A stretch of DNA of 64,000 nt from Phoronis australis (taxonomy: Eukaryota; Phoronida; Phoronidae), in NCBI GenBank assembly GCA_002633005.1, contig NMRA01000489.1:78982-142981 (forward strand). Reading direction: 5' to 3'. The notes below the pieces were generated by a model. That model was not told the DNA's origin and made no database searches. It was given only the letters and a program-made list of their open reading frames with translations. Positions 11,561 through 23,465 of the stretch are shown one piece after another (the first letter of the stretch is position 1; every line of letters begins with the position of its first letter). The position numbers and the translations under genes are program-made.

Positions 11561-13059
11561 TCCACAAAATAGTATAACATCGCTTGTTTAAGGGAGATTG
11601 TTTTACAAAAAGGCGCCGCCTCTGTCCAGGGGCCCGTTTCGTAGCTTATGTTCCTCGCGAGTGACAGGCAGTAGGGTCACGTATTGGTGAATACTCAGTT
11701 TAGTGATCTCTACAAACTCACTATAAAGTAGCCGCACGGAACGTAGACCAAGGACCCATTCCTTAACGCAAGATTACGAGTGAAAGTACAGTCACGAAAT
11801 TTGCTTGTAACAGACGGCTCTCGAATATCTAAGTCACGCCTGCGTAACAGGAATGGCCTAAACAGGTGTCCGTTCTGCATATTGACGCAATAAAGTCGCG
11901 AAAATGCGAGATCACACAAGTCTTTGCGAGATATCACCATGCATTACAAGAAAAGCATATGATCACACTAGCTTTACTTGCGAGATTCTTGCGCCAGGCT
12001 CCTAAGGAACTAAGCCCAGGTTGTTGCAACACCATCTAGCGGGGTGTTCTCGTGACAGGTTTGCAGTTTTTTGTTTGCGAATCTTAAATTTTGACAGTCC
12101 TTGGGGTTCTAGGAAAAAAGGGGCAGAAATCAACAACTTTCTCCAAAAGTATTCACTATAAGAAATGAAAGGTCGTTGGGTAATCTTTAAAACGTGCGTC
12201 ATGACGCGTGTTATAATTGGTACTATTAACACCAAAGACACTATTTTGAACACGCACTATAGGTTTTTCTGTCGCTGAAAATTTCCTACTACAAGGTAGT
12301 TGTAATTTGAAAACTCTGTGGGTGCGAAATATTTGTCGAAATGTCGCAAGAAAGCAGAAGATAACTTGTGCAGAAAAGATACCGAATACTTTCTGCATGT
12401 AAACGCAGATGGTAACTATCATCGTTTCGAAAAGTAAAATTGCATGATGTCATTGAAATTCACATTCCTGTCAATCATTATACCACAAAAACTCAGAATC
12501 TCTAAAAAACACATTCCCATCAAGTCGAAAACATTACTTCATTGTCCAGGAACATACGGCGTGAGATTGATTAACTCCGTTTAACATGTGCGGCGCAGTT
12601 GAAAATTAAATCACATGGCGTTCTGTGATCACGATCAGACAGGGCTTCTCAAATCGCAACTCTTTTATCGTAGCGGCCGTATTTCAATAACAGCCAACGC
12701 ATTACGGTATCCCGCGGGTTACTGTCATGGGAGGGCTGGTGGGACAAGTCGTTAAAACCAAGTGAGTTATATTATATTTGTCCTTTTGGAAGGGCAGTTT
12801 GGCTTTGCGGTAGGTATCTTCGATACTTACATTGCAGATATTCTCTCAGCTATGCACACGAAAGTGGTGAAATCAATACACGGGTACAGGATGACACGAC
12901 GGCGGACGTAATGTCTAAGAGATTTTCATCAAATTGTTTCGGGTGACCAGGAGTACTTGGGCGCACTTTGGACAGAGGATGTTGCTGGAAAATTAGAATA
13001 CTCATCCGTATAAAAACCGACAGCAAAGAAGCAAAGAAGGTGTCCTAAGTGTCTTCTAC
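11561..13059. other. Non-coding stretch
   Basis: Begins near GGGGCCCGTTTCGTAGC (about 11630), a sequence resembling MITE ends, but I could not find its partner. ATGGGAGGGCTG at 12727 opens 11 codons before a GTGAGT donor. That could be a short first exon with a myristoylation-like MGG start, but it is too short to support. No other feature seen. Confidence 0.35.
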
Positions 13060-13560
13060 GAAAAAGTCACCCTCTCGGGGGGAGGGGTTGTTTCAGAAAC
13101 ACCTCCCCTTTTATAGAGGTTGAATTCAGTAAACCTAAGACTTCCGTAGGGATACTTGTGCATTGTAATTAATTTCTAACCCATCAAACCTGAAACAGCA
13201 CAAAAAGTGTCATGGTTTCACGATGAGTATATCATCTGCACAAAACGTTTTTAAAAACGATAACATAGAAAACCCTTCTGTAAACTTGGGGGTTGTTAAA
13301 ATGAACATCTTCTATACGTTCGAACTCCCAAAGGGCACCCTTTTATCGGGAATTTTGAGGGAAAACACGCCCTTTTGCAGAGAACTTGGTCCCTAAAGGC
13401 ACCCTTTCGTAGGGAAACTGGTTGTGAAAAAGTACGTCTCGCATACCTCTTCTATGGAAATAACCCTCGTGCCCACTTCTATCTTTGCCCTTGTATTGCG
13501 TATATCTGGGTAAGGAAAACTCGTTACCAGCCCCACCCATTGTGTGAAGGAAAATCAGCG
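13060..13560. repeat. Degenerate hairpin and minisatellite-like repeat
   Basis: Contains a GC-rich hairpin: GGGGAGGGGTTGTTTC (about 13079-13094) against GAAACACCTCCCC (13096-13108). It also has a loosely repeated unit of about 67 bp built on AAAGGGCACCCTTT (near 13330 and again near 13397). Similar irregular blocks around 19960-20440 suggest a dispersed low-complexity family. Short ORFs on both strands follow the repeat and are not genes. Confidence 0.45.
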
Positions 13561-14703
13561 AGCTGGCACTAAGTTCTCGTAAATTGATTTTTCGTACTCG
13601 CTAAATAAATGTGGTGAGAAGTTACAGTCGCAGCAAAACTGTCGTCGGCAAGTGATCTAAATCAAGAACTCGCGCCTTGGAAGGAACGACTCGTCTTTAT
13701 AGCCATTTCAATCAATCCCAGACGTTGTAATACCACCGAATGGCCCATCACCCTTAACCTAGGTACTGCACTCACTCTGATAGATAATAAAAAATAATTG
13801 AAGTCGTCCTGCTACACGTTGTACCAGACCAGCGCAGGCCGCGCATATGGGCCCATTGCACTGATCACCTGGAACTATTTTATGCTTTATTAGTACATAG
13901 CTAGATACCAACGACAAAGGAATTCATTACAGAGATATTTAACCTTTTGTTTATGACGTCCATCACCCGTTGAATAAAAAGGCAATAAAAATCAATTTCT
14001 CGAATTACAGACACAATATCCGGTGTCATGACCCCTTTGCAAATGCCATGTCGGCTAGTGCTTCTTGACAACCTGTCGTTTCCTAAAAGACAGGGCCGGC
14101 TAAAACTGGTCCCTGTAAAAATAGTAAAAATAGAGGTAAGGAGACAGTAAATGTCGTAGATTATGGCTAAAATCGCTTTAAGATATAGTATATCACTTCC
14201 GCTATACGAACTGGACAGATTGGGCTGAAATCAAGGATCTAATTGTCGATCGAACTATCGTATACTTTACCTAGGGGTGCATTCACAGTAATCCAAGGGA
14301 GTTGTACAAAAATAGCATACCTACTGTCATATTTACCTTGTTTAGGTGTAACAAGTTCTTTTATCTGCGTCATTTGTAATTAGTTAATTAGAGAAGAAAG
14401 GGAACATTTCCTTTGATGGACCACTGAAAGAAAATGGGTAATTCCCCTGGGCTTGAACAATCTAAGTTATTCATAAGAAAACAGATTGCGGAGAATAACG
14501 TAATAGGGTTCTATTGATTAGTTGGGGTATTCAGGAATATTACGGGGCACTTACTTAGGATTAATTATGTCATGCTGACCTCATCTCAATTAACAAGGAA
14601 TCTGCACTATAGTATACAAGAAGTCCCAAAAATGTTTTTTAGATTCTTTCTGGAAACTAATGGTGTGGATGAGAGTGGGTTTGGGTTGTGGGGTGGAGCG
14701 GAT
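13561..14703. other. Non-coding stretch
   Basis: AT-rich sequence with no supported gene, RNA or repeat. Confidence 0.4.
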
Positions 14704-14721
14704 GGGGGGGGGGGGGGAGGN
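14704..14721 (+). repeat. Homopolymer G14 next to an assembly N
   Basis: Fourteen consecutive G bases (14704-14717) followed by AGG and an ambiguous base at 14721. A typical assembly trouble spot and a possible G-quadruplex-forming tract. Confidence 0.9.
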
Positions 14722-14842
14722 AGGAAGCACCGCCATGCGAGCCCATTAGGAGAATGACAAGGTTCACGTTTAAGTATGCTCTAACCTTTAGATCATAGCG
14801 TAAATTGCTTGGCACTTACAATAAAACATCCACTGTTTTCGC

Positions 14843-15276
14843 TTGGCTATGGTATTAATGGGTGCTGGTGGCCAATTATCGCTTTCGATTGATTTTAGAC
14901 AACGCTATACAGACACTGAAAATCAAATTTGGGAAGACACTGTTGTACAATGTTCTAGATACCTAGAGCCTCGTGTGTCAGGAATACGCCAACTACTTAA
15001 AAAAATAAGACAGAACACATATGGTGCGTTTGCAAATGCTCAAACTATTACGTAATGACTGAAACAAGACGTTACCACGGTGTTGTTCGCGGCGAAAGAT
15101 TATGCCCCTGCTGCGACATGGAGGAAATAGAGTGTGAACAGTTGGCCTTGATTGCACCTGCGTCTACGCATATATGGGGAACTACAACAAAACTAAGGCG
15201 CCAAGGGAGAGAACAATTAAAAAACTGTTTCTGTGTTTCTGCTGTAGACAGTGTGTTCAGTTTGACCATAGGATGA
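14843..15276 (+). pseudogene. Possible LINE 3'-end fragment
   Basis: Two abutting plus-strand frames (14843-15055 and 15055-15276). The second contains ETRRYHGVVRGERLCPCCDM followed by EEIECEQ. This resembles the Arg-rich, Cys-x2-Cys, acidic block near the C-terminus of LINE ORF2 proteins (compare RICLYCSLNRIEDK in the LINE at 9866-11560). No reverse-transcriptase motif is visible upstream, so this is weak evidence and an unrelated small ORF is possible. Confidence 0.3.
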
Positions 15277-15437
15277 AGTGCACATTTCGTTGTGCATGTG
15301 AAGGATGAACGCTATCCAGCAGTGCAGAGCCCGAGAAAATCAATTCATCGATGCTCCGCAATTAGAGTCAATTGTGTCATATTCCCGAACTGCTATGTCT
15401 GCCAATACAGTCGCTGGAATTCACAACCCGCAACCCC

Positions 15438-15540
15438 GGAGGGAGGGAGCGAGGGAGGGAGGGAGGTGGAAGGAAGGGAGGTTGGCCGGAGTGGGAAGGA
15501 GGGAGGGTAGCCTGATGAGACGGTGGGAGGGAGGGACGGA
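15438..15540 (+). repeat. (GGGA)n purine-rich minisatellite
   Basis: Repeated GGGA/GGGAGG units with interruptions, purine-only on the plus strand except for short breaks. There are several runs of three or more G in close succession, so G-quadruplex formation is possible. Four overlapping ORFs on both strands (poly-Gly/Arg/Glu or poly-Pro/Ser) are products of the repeat. Confidence 0.9.
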
Positions 15541-16991
15541 TAGAGCAAAGGATGGCATCAAATTTACCAATAAAACGTCCGTTGTAAGTACCCGAGTACA
15601 TGACAATTTCGCCTTTTAGACAGACTCGTCTTTCAGCACCAAATTAGTAACATTAACCATTTTCTGCTCAAGACCCTGGTGCCTAAATCGGCCAAGACAT
15701 CGTGAACCAAATGACTTAGTACTGTTTATGAGCTTAATCACAACCTCTTCACTCGTGTTTGCTGCTCCTCCAAATTAACATTAATTGTAAGGTGATTTAA
15801 TCTGACATGAAAAACGAACAAGAACTTCCGCCACGTGAAGAATTCCATTGACCATTAATGCTTAAACGACGTCCATCGGTATTGTGAGTCTCACTTCTGT
15901 TTGTCGCACTTAACAAAAGTGCATGCCTACTTTGCCATGGGCGTTGTCCATCCATGCTTTTATTTAGACAATTATATATTTAGATTAGCTAAGATGTTTG
16001 CGTGAACAATATCGAATTTTGTATTTTTATAACGGCCACATCAATGACCGTCTACGTGCACTTAGCGAACTCTCTAGTTTTCTCTGTTTAACGACTCCGT
16101 CATCGATAACTGTTTTAATGCCATTGTGCAGACTTACGTAAATGAAAGAAGATTGCGCTCTTTGGTGGGCCTGCCCTTTGAACCGTTGACTTTTAGTAGC
16201 TCTGTTATGAATTAAGCCCTTGAAAATGCATTACCACTCATGAAAGCAAAACAGAACTGCATATTTACGATGCTATTATGTCTAACAGGTAGACATTACC
16301 AGGATTCTGATGGTGTCTTCCTGTTCTGAGTAACACTTAGTGCAGTTTTAAAGGGGCTGGCCTTATAAACATGGAATCGTTGTTGACTGCATTATTGCAA
16401 ATGACCAATTATTACCGATTCGATAGCGATTTCGAGAGAAATAAAAATCCTTGGTACAGACGCCATATGCAATTATCCAATCCCTTTCATGAAACTGACC
16501 TGCGCGGAAGCTCATTAATTTGTGCAGAGGAAAAGCGCTATCATTTCTCCTGGGGAACGCACACCCACGCTAGGTGCACGAAACGTCAAAACGAAACCAA
16601 AAGAGAGGCAAATGTTTCATACGAAGTTTGGTTTTTGACACTATTTGAAATTTTTCTTTAACGTACTCGTAGCTCCTTCTGGTGTTCGGGCCCGAAACCA
16701 GGCTATTCAGTTTTCGGAAAATGATTTTTCGTTTTTTCAAATCTGACAGTGGAATCGCCCAAAATTAGTCTTTCAGGCTTAAGAATATTTCTTAGACACG
16801 ATTTGCTTATGGTGTCTAAAGTAACACTGAGGTGGTTCTTGCATTGAGGATAAGTGGTCGATAAGAGACCTCTCCATTGGTCTTAACAACTTCGTGTGGT
16901 TCCTTTCAATTTCCGCCACTAAGGCTACGTGTGGTCATTGATCGTCCTTTCATGTAAGTGGAAAACACGTGCACTCTTTGGTTGTTGCCGT
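15541..16991. other. Non-coding stretch
   Basis: No supported feature. A plus-strand ORF of 96 codons (16371-16661) has no recognisable domain and is not called. Confidence 0.4.
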
Positions 16992-17033
16992 ACTACTTTA
17001 TTACGCCAAAATATTTTGGCGCAACAAAGTAGT
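16992..17033. repeat. 42-bp near-perfect palindrome
   Basis: ACTACTTTATTACGCCAAAA pairs with TTTTGGCGCAACAAAGTAGT with two mismatches and almost no loop, giving a cruciform-capable palindrome. Could be the fused ends of a deleted inverted-repeat element. Confidence 0.8.
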
Positions 17034-19859
17034 TCTTTGCTTATTGGCTTTTGATGAACCATGTATGGAGGGAGCGATTAATCTATGACTCTGACCCTAC
17101 TGTCAGCAATGAGAGGGTCTATAAAGTTTTGCAACAGAACTCCACAGAAAAGTTTCCTATAACTTACTAATAGTTGTGCTAAGTAAATAAATTACAATCC
17201 AAACCACACGATACTCTATTTTAATTCAGTACATAAGCACTGCGTAGGGTTTAAAACAAAAGAATTGTTATGCAGCATAAACTCTTCAAAAGGACTATTT
17301 TTTCATAAAAGCGCGCAACAAATGTATCCGTTTTGTTAGTGTTGACTTTCTCAAAGTGCAGAGGTTTACTTTGTCGAATCTCCAAAATTTGGAGGTCTTA
17401 CAATTTCCAAGCAACACCTCCGTTCCAAAATGTAGTCGAGGACCCTAGGGCAGCGTCTCAGCCTCGTGCGTCATGTTGAAACGGAATCTTACCACAAAAC
17501 GCTTCTCAGTTCAAGGACAATAAATTTCGCCACAGGTAAGAGTACGATAGCAGCCGCTTTGACGCGTTTCATATAACTGAAACCTTGGCGACAGATACAA
17601 CGCAACATAAGGCCATAGGAAATATAAACACTTCTAGTTAATTAACAGCACAGTTTCTCTGATCTCGTACTATATATAAGTCCCTTTACGTTTTTATATT
17701 TTTCTCGCTTTCGCATTTCTATTGGAATCCGTAATCTGAATGCATCACAGTGTGTGTAATAGCGCAAAATTCTAAGGGTTGTACAGTGACATTTGGTGTG
17801 CGTAAGTAAATAAGGAAATGGGCAAATAAACAAAGTTCAGTCCTCTTAAATAAAAAAGCCGTGAGCATTCGTTCTGAGAACAGTTGTCAATGGTTGCGAC
17901 ACCATAAAGACAGATACTAACGACTTTATATCAATAGGTATACTCACACTTATGAAAAAAAACGAAAATTATGATAGCTACACTTAATTACACGAATGAC
18001 AAAAGTAAATAAAACATGACAATTTATGCCCAATACTTGTCAAATAGCCGCCTTGCAGAATGGAAGGTGCGTATTCCTAAATTAAAGATATGATGACAAA
18101 TAAAACCATTTATACAACAAGAAATAAGACGAAATAAAATGAAATATAATAAATAGAGTACGTTACGTTTCTGTGCAACACTTGTCAAAGAGTGGTCTAG
18201 TGGATAATCATGAACAATTCAGACCGAAACCAACCTAGTCAGCACTTCGTCGTTGTCAAGGCTAAAATCAAACTCTCGATCAGTTCATCGGCGTTTATAC
18301 AGATAGTTGGGGGGATAGACGATTAACGCTATTTATCTTGCTCGAAGCCTCTGTAACGACGCGATTAATCACGGATTATTATCCGCGTCTCCGATTAAAT
18401 AAATATCTTAGGAGAGTCAGAGAGAACGTGTCGGCTCAGCAACCGACGTTACCAGATAATAATATAGTCATTTGCCGTTGAAACCTTAAAATCTACGGCG
18501 ACAACAACGTAATTATATTCCCAACATCGAAAGTTGTCTGTGTGGTAATGACATTGCTCTGGGAACTAAGAAACTGGTGACAAATCCTTAGCAACAATAA
18601 AGTACCAATATCGACTTTCGTAACCATAAGGAAAGACAGAGAAAAATGTGAAATCGAGTAATGGAGCATTTAAATGGCAATTTTAGTATCAAGAGTCTAA
18701 TTCCCGTAAGACCTCGTCGCCAGATCAGCGACTCAAATCTCGATTTGTGAAGAGACTGTGTTACGTACAACATTCTGCAACTGAGATTCAACTTGCGCAC
18801 GCGGAGTACAAGCGACAGGGAGAAAAGAGCTCGACTCAAAATCACACAGGAAATGATCAAATGCCTTATAAGCTCGGTTTCTGACAAAAAATAAATTTCG
18901 ATTTAGGCTGCTTGCACTTATAACAATTTGCCATTTGCCCAGAGTAGATTTGAGCTGTGTGCTCTGCTGGATGAGCAGACAAATCGTTATTGCTTGAGAT
19001 CATACGTAGTTGGTGCATAACATGATTAGCCAATTCTTAACCAAAAAAATCAAAAGCTGATATTGACAGAACTTGGGTTCATCGAAAGAGAAGATTAGGC
19101 CAAACAAAGACGTTTCATTGTTCAGACATACTTGAGTATCACAGAAAAAGAAGAAAAAACACTAGTTTTCACACATTTTAAATTGACAATCATCGTTTTC
19201 GTGTACATAAAAACGTAACATTATTTGTTAAAAACGACAGTGACATTTCCTTTACATTATTATCGCGATGACTGGACAACGAGGAAACTCAACACGCGTC
19301 TGGGAATATTATGTACTCATACAATGGAACTGGTCTTTTTAAGTCAGTTTTAAAAACAATTACACCCGTGGGCTAAAACGAGTCGTTTTAAACAGTTTTG
19401 TTCGGTTTTCTTCATTCGCCTTATTGCTTTGATAAAATCAATCAAGATATGCTATTTCGCATCAATGCAAACACAAAGCCGATATTTTTTTCGAATCCCA
19501 TTTTCCAAATCAGAATCTGGAATGCGATCTAATGCAATGAAATGTAAAACAAAATTATATAAGCTTACCGATAAAACAGAAACGAAGCTTTGCATGCAGG
19601 TTGTAACATAAGGAAAGACCTGGCTGAGATAAAAGGTTTTTTACCTCTTTTTACGACCTATGTGCAAAGTTCTCATTAATTTATTTTCTATTTGAACTAA
19701 TATTTTGTGCATTGTCACAAAAATGAACACACTTCAAATACGTATGTTCACCCTGCCTCACTGCTATGCTGGCTACAGTTCATTGCGTTTTTTTCATGCG
19801 AAGTAATAAGAATCTTTTGAAATACAGCAGAGGCGAAACTTACGAAAGGAGCGTGGGGT
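17034..19859. other. Non-coding stretch
   Basis: AT-rich, with scattered ORFs under 100 codons and no recognisable motif. No feature supported. Confidence 0.4.
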
Positions 19860-20606
19860 GAAACTCCATCCAATAGTCTTAGGTCAAATGCCGGTGCAAT
19901 TTAGCTTAAGATATATTTGGTTTGCTGCGAAAACCTATGGGGTTCGGTCCCCGGGGGTATTCCTACAGAAGAAGTATACGGAACTTTCCGCTCAAAAGGG
20001 TGACTTTCATATGCCTAGTTTTCCTTCGAATGGTGCTTTTTTCGCCAAAATTCCCTTCAAAGGGGTTCATTTTGAGACTCTGCAAAACTTTCCTTTTTGC
20101 AGCAACACAAATCTCCAGAAGAGTTTTTAATATCATCTGTATTTCAAAATCTTTGGAGGGAAAAGATATACTCAAGTTCCACAACATGGCATCTGTTTTT
20201 GTACTGTTGCAAGCTTAGTGTTTGAAAATCAGCTGCCCAAGAATTCATACATCGGAAGGGTTCGGTGTATAGAATTAACACCTACGGAAGAGCGAAGTTT
20301 CTCTCACAAAACCCCAAGAAAAGACGACTTGTCACGGAAGTTGCTTACAAATAGGTCCCATTTTTCGAGTACAATCTGTGCATGGATGGTTATTCTATTT
20401 TTTGAGCTGCACCCTTTCGTCAAAAGTCTAGCCGAACATCCACGGGGTTTGCACGGCAAATTGTCTGTGCGTCAGTATGGTGAGAAGATTTGCTTACGGT
20501 TGCAAGACAAACTTGAACAAAACGCAACCGACTGTGACGCAACACTGACAGCCCACCCGTGTTACCGTCCTCTCTACATTTTGTTTGAATGCCAATGTAC
20601 ACGTAC
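19860..20606. repeat. Irregular low-complexity repeat region
   Basis: Between about 19960 and 20440 the plus strand repeatedly alternates CCCTTTTGCAG/AAAGGGG-like blocks, similar in style to 13330-13420. Several ORFs (up to 132 codons, 20218-20616) run through it. None shows a known domain, so I treat them as by-products, without certainty. Confidence 0.3.
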
Positions 20607-20754
20607 CGCCCAGTAATTCAATGGATGCCCAAATGTGTGCAGACCGAGCATTTGAGTTTGGCGGGCATCTGTCCATTTTATCTTTTAGCCTCCAAGCTAA
20701 CGCCTGGTAGTCACGTGTCGGAAGTAATTTCTCAATCCAGTTGCCGAAAGACAT
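20607..20754 (-). CDS. Possible first coding exon, unrecognised protein
   Basis: A minus-strand ATG at 20754-20752 opens 49 codons beginning MSFGNWIEKLLPTRDYQALA, with a mixed hydrophobic and charged composition. It then meets a strong donor GTACGT (20606-20601) in phase 1. I do not recognise the protein and found no following exon. It is supported only by open frame and donor, so it may be chance. Confidence 0.22.
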
Positions 20755-20981
20755 TTTCGCTACGGCTCGAAAAATAACGATTGGTACATTTTATTTCGCA
20801 ATAATGAAACCTGGTATTGCAAAGTTCAATTTAATGAAGATGTTGCCACCACCACCGTCCACCTTATCAATGACCAGATCATGGACATAATGACAACCAT
20901 TAGGATGTCCCTTATCATATTTCACCGTTATCACCATCACTGTCATCGATAATCTCCGTCGTCGTCATAGCTGTTAAACCT

Positions 20982-21236
20982 AGGGCCCGTTCCAAGAAAC
21001 TGACTTAAGCTCAATTTTGACTAAGTCGGGGATTTAGATCAATTCCAAAACTTTGAATCTTCCGAAAACTTTAGAAAAGTTAGTGAAACGTAAGACAATA
21101 CTTAAATAAACAACCTAAATCAAAATTAAGATCACTTTCTAGGAAGGGAAATAAAGCAACTTGAAGCTTTATCTCAAAATTGACTTCAATTTAAGATTTG
21201 TCTTAGCTAATTTAGTTTTCTTGGAGGGACTCCCGC
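20982..21236 (+). mobile_element. MITE-like element with GGGcCC..TCCAAGAAA ends
   Basis: The left end reads GGGCCCGTTCCAAGAAACTG and the right end, reversed, reads GGGAGTCCCTCCAAGAAAAC. These are imperfect terminal inverted repeats of about 20-25 bp around an AT-rich interior of about 250 bp with no coding capacity. No clear target duplication. Confidence 0.5.
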
Positions 21237-21562
21237 ATTTTCCCATTTCGTTACTTTCGTCGTTCTGTTCATGCATGCAAACAAGGGTATGCACACATTT
21301 CACATTAAATCTATGAATATGCAAATTACATGCTCACTCACGATTCAAGGCCTTCCGGTGTTCTAAACGCAACAGAACCAGCTTCATAAATTATGGGTGA
21401 CTAAGAAACTGAAACAAAATTTGCCAAACGAATATCATTATCAGTTTTGCAAACAATTTGACGCGAGGAAAACAATTTGTTTTAGCTGTTTCGTTTCCGT
21501 TCATTCAAAATCACGATTCTTTTACAAGCATGCTAGTAAACTTGCAGCCGCGTACAAGAAAG
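21237..21562. other. Non-coding stretch upstream of a candidate start exon
   Basis: No feature seen apart from its position before the ATG at 21563. Confidence 0.35.
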
Positions 21563-21588
21563 ATGGCAGCTACTGAAGTGATTGTTCG
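21563..21588 (+). CDS. Possible first exon overlapping a YY1-type site
   Basis: AAGATGGCAGC matches the YY1 motif, which in animals often overlaps the transcription and translation start. The ATG at 21563 opens MAATEVIV and meets a good donor, GTAAGA, at 21589 after 26 nt. The combination is suggestive of a real 5' exon, but it is short and no downstream exon was identified, so it remains a hypothesis. Confidence 0.28.
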
Positions 21589-22499
21589 GTAAGACTGGAA
21601 CGCTTCACAACGGGATACAATTCAACGCTTCCGTTCCATAAGCGATGATCTAAGCGCTGCAAGCGCTTCGCGTGTGTCGTGGACCTGTGGAACACAGTCC
21701 AGGCAGACGCAGGAATCACGCATTAGACTCGGATAGGATTATGCATATGGTCAGCTAGCTACTTGAACTCTTTAATAATCGCCATTCTTTCAAAAAGTCT
21801 TTTTCTCTGTCACTGTGTCACTGTCGTATCCTGCCGCGACAGAAATGAACACTTTGTGTTATGGACGACGCACGTCGCAGTGCTGGCTAAAAATGTCCTC
21901 TTGTAATAGCCATTCATGAAGTGATCTAAACATTGATAAATGGCTTGAATAGCTAAACATTTGATTGATACATCGGGTAACATATTCGGCGATACATGGT
22001 TATGATTTTGATAATAATGATAACTAGCACTCACTCAGACCCTATTAGCAACGACGATGAAGTAAAATATTCAGAGAATCCTTCTCTGACGCAAACAGCG
22101 ATTTAATTTACTCCCAAGTACAGAGTGGCATGTTAGCTACATGGGTAAATGATTTACATTGGACTGGATTAGAGATAACTTAACAACTACAAAACAGTGG
22201 TTACTGTGATACAGCTGTGGGTCAATGTAGGCTAAGACGCTCGGTACACACTTACGACGAACTTAAGCGAACTGAAGGGGGGCGTTGTCTGTGTTTACAC
22301 ATATCTACATTTGGGTGTGCACACCTTTAAGTTATTGGAGCTGAACGCGCACTTTCTGTTCATATAAGCAGAAACACGCAAATCGATGGCGTGATGTCTT
22401 GCTGGTTTTTGTACAGGTCGACTCTGGCGATACATGCCACTGGCGTTTTTAGGGAGCGGGAGGGGCAAGGAGGCCATGTCCCCCTATAATTCTCCCAGA
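21589..22499. other. Non-coding stretch
   Basis: No exon could be linked to the candidate start at 21563. No other feature seen. Confidence 0.35.
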
Positions 22500-23465
22500 T
22501 ACCATTTCGCAGTTCGGGGGGCTAATTGCTGACTAGCATATGCGCGCACCTAGGAGGGCTCGAGAGGCGAATGCACAATGTATAGGACTTGAAAAAACCC
22601 CGTTTATCGTTTTCTTTATAGTAATAAGGTCGAAATTCTGGTTATTCCTGTGCCCTGGCCCCCCTAACTCAAAATCCTGAATCCGCCCTTGCATGCTCTC
22701 GAGACACCCATTCATTCATACATGTAATAACACCGAGTAAATAACTTCTCTAAACGTCAGCGACCATGTAAATTGTGAACAACTGAGAGTAATTTCACCG
22801 AGTTTGAATAAACTTGTTTACTTTTCGAATGATACAACTTCTGACATAATTTCCGACATCGCTTTAGAAGTTGTAGAGAGGACAACGACGACGACGACGA
22901 CGACTTTATTTATGTTACTAAGACGTTCGCGCGATTTTACTAATTTAAGATGAGTACGATGACGATGACACACACCATAGTGATATGAAAAAATCAAGCG
23001 AAAGAGTGATATATCGACCATCTTAGGGGAAGTGACCATTACTAATTATAAAGATGAGAACTATTGGTAATGTCGAGCAAATTTGCGTCACTACTGCAAA
23101 TTATCGATCACACTCAATGCAACGAGCCCCAATTGCATAAAAAATGGGGGGTCGATTTTTTTGAGAATTTGGAGCTTTTACTAAGATTCAGAACTATGAA
23201 TTGTGCATTCGCCGAATTTTGGTAGTTCCTGCCTTTTGTCTCGTTTTCTATTTTTTCGGAGTTTTTGTTTCCCTGAGGCGGACTTTTTGCCCACGAGGCC
23301 CGTTCGAGCCCCACCAAGCCCCCCTGAGTGCGCGCATGAATTGCGATCAAGCGATGTCCGATACATTTTTTCTAACCCACTGTCTACAAATCAGGCAAAA
23401 TAGGGAGAGGTCTATCTTGTTCGGAGATCGGGATACGACGCTGCGTCACGTAAATATGCTGTGAC
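22500..23465. other. Fragments of repeat families and an (ACG)n tract
   Basis: Around 22660-22695 the minus strand reads AAGGGCGGATTCAGGATTTT, closely matching the end of the MITE at 62267-62421; the partner end is unclear. 22885-22904 is (ACG)n. 23114-23366 is an unassigned block with a G-rich left and C-rich right that looks repetitive. A perfect CRE (TGACGTCA) occurs near 23461. Confidence 0.4.
22885..22904 (+). repeat. (ACG)n trinucleotide repeat
   Basis: Nearly seven perfect ACG units. Confidence 0.9.

Noticed and set aside
15305-15619. Overlapping ORFs on both strands rich in Gly/Arg/Glu or Pro/Ser
   Set aside because: Products of the (GGGA)n repeat, with no coding signal outside it.
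20218-20616. 132-codon plus-strand ORF
   Set aside because: Overlaps irregular repeat sequence and a competing minus-strand frame; no domain seen.
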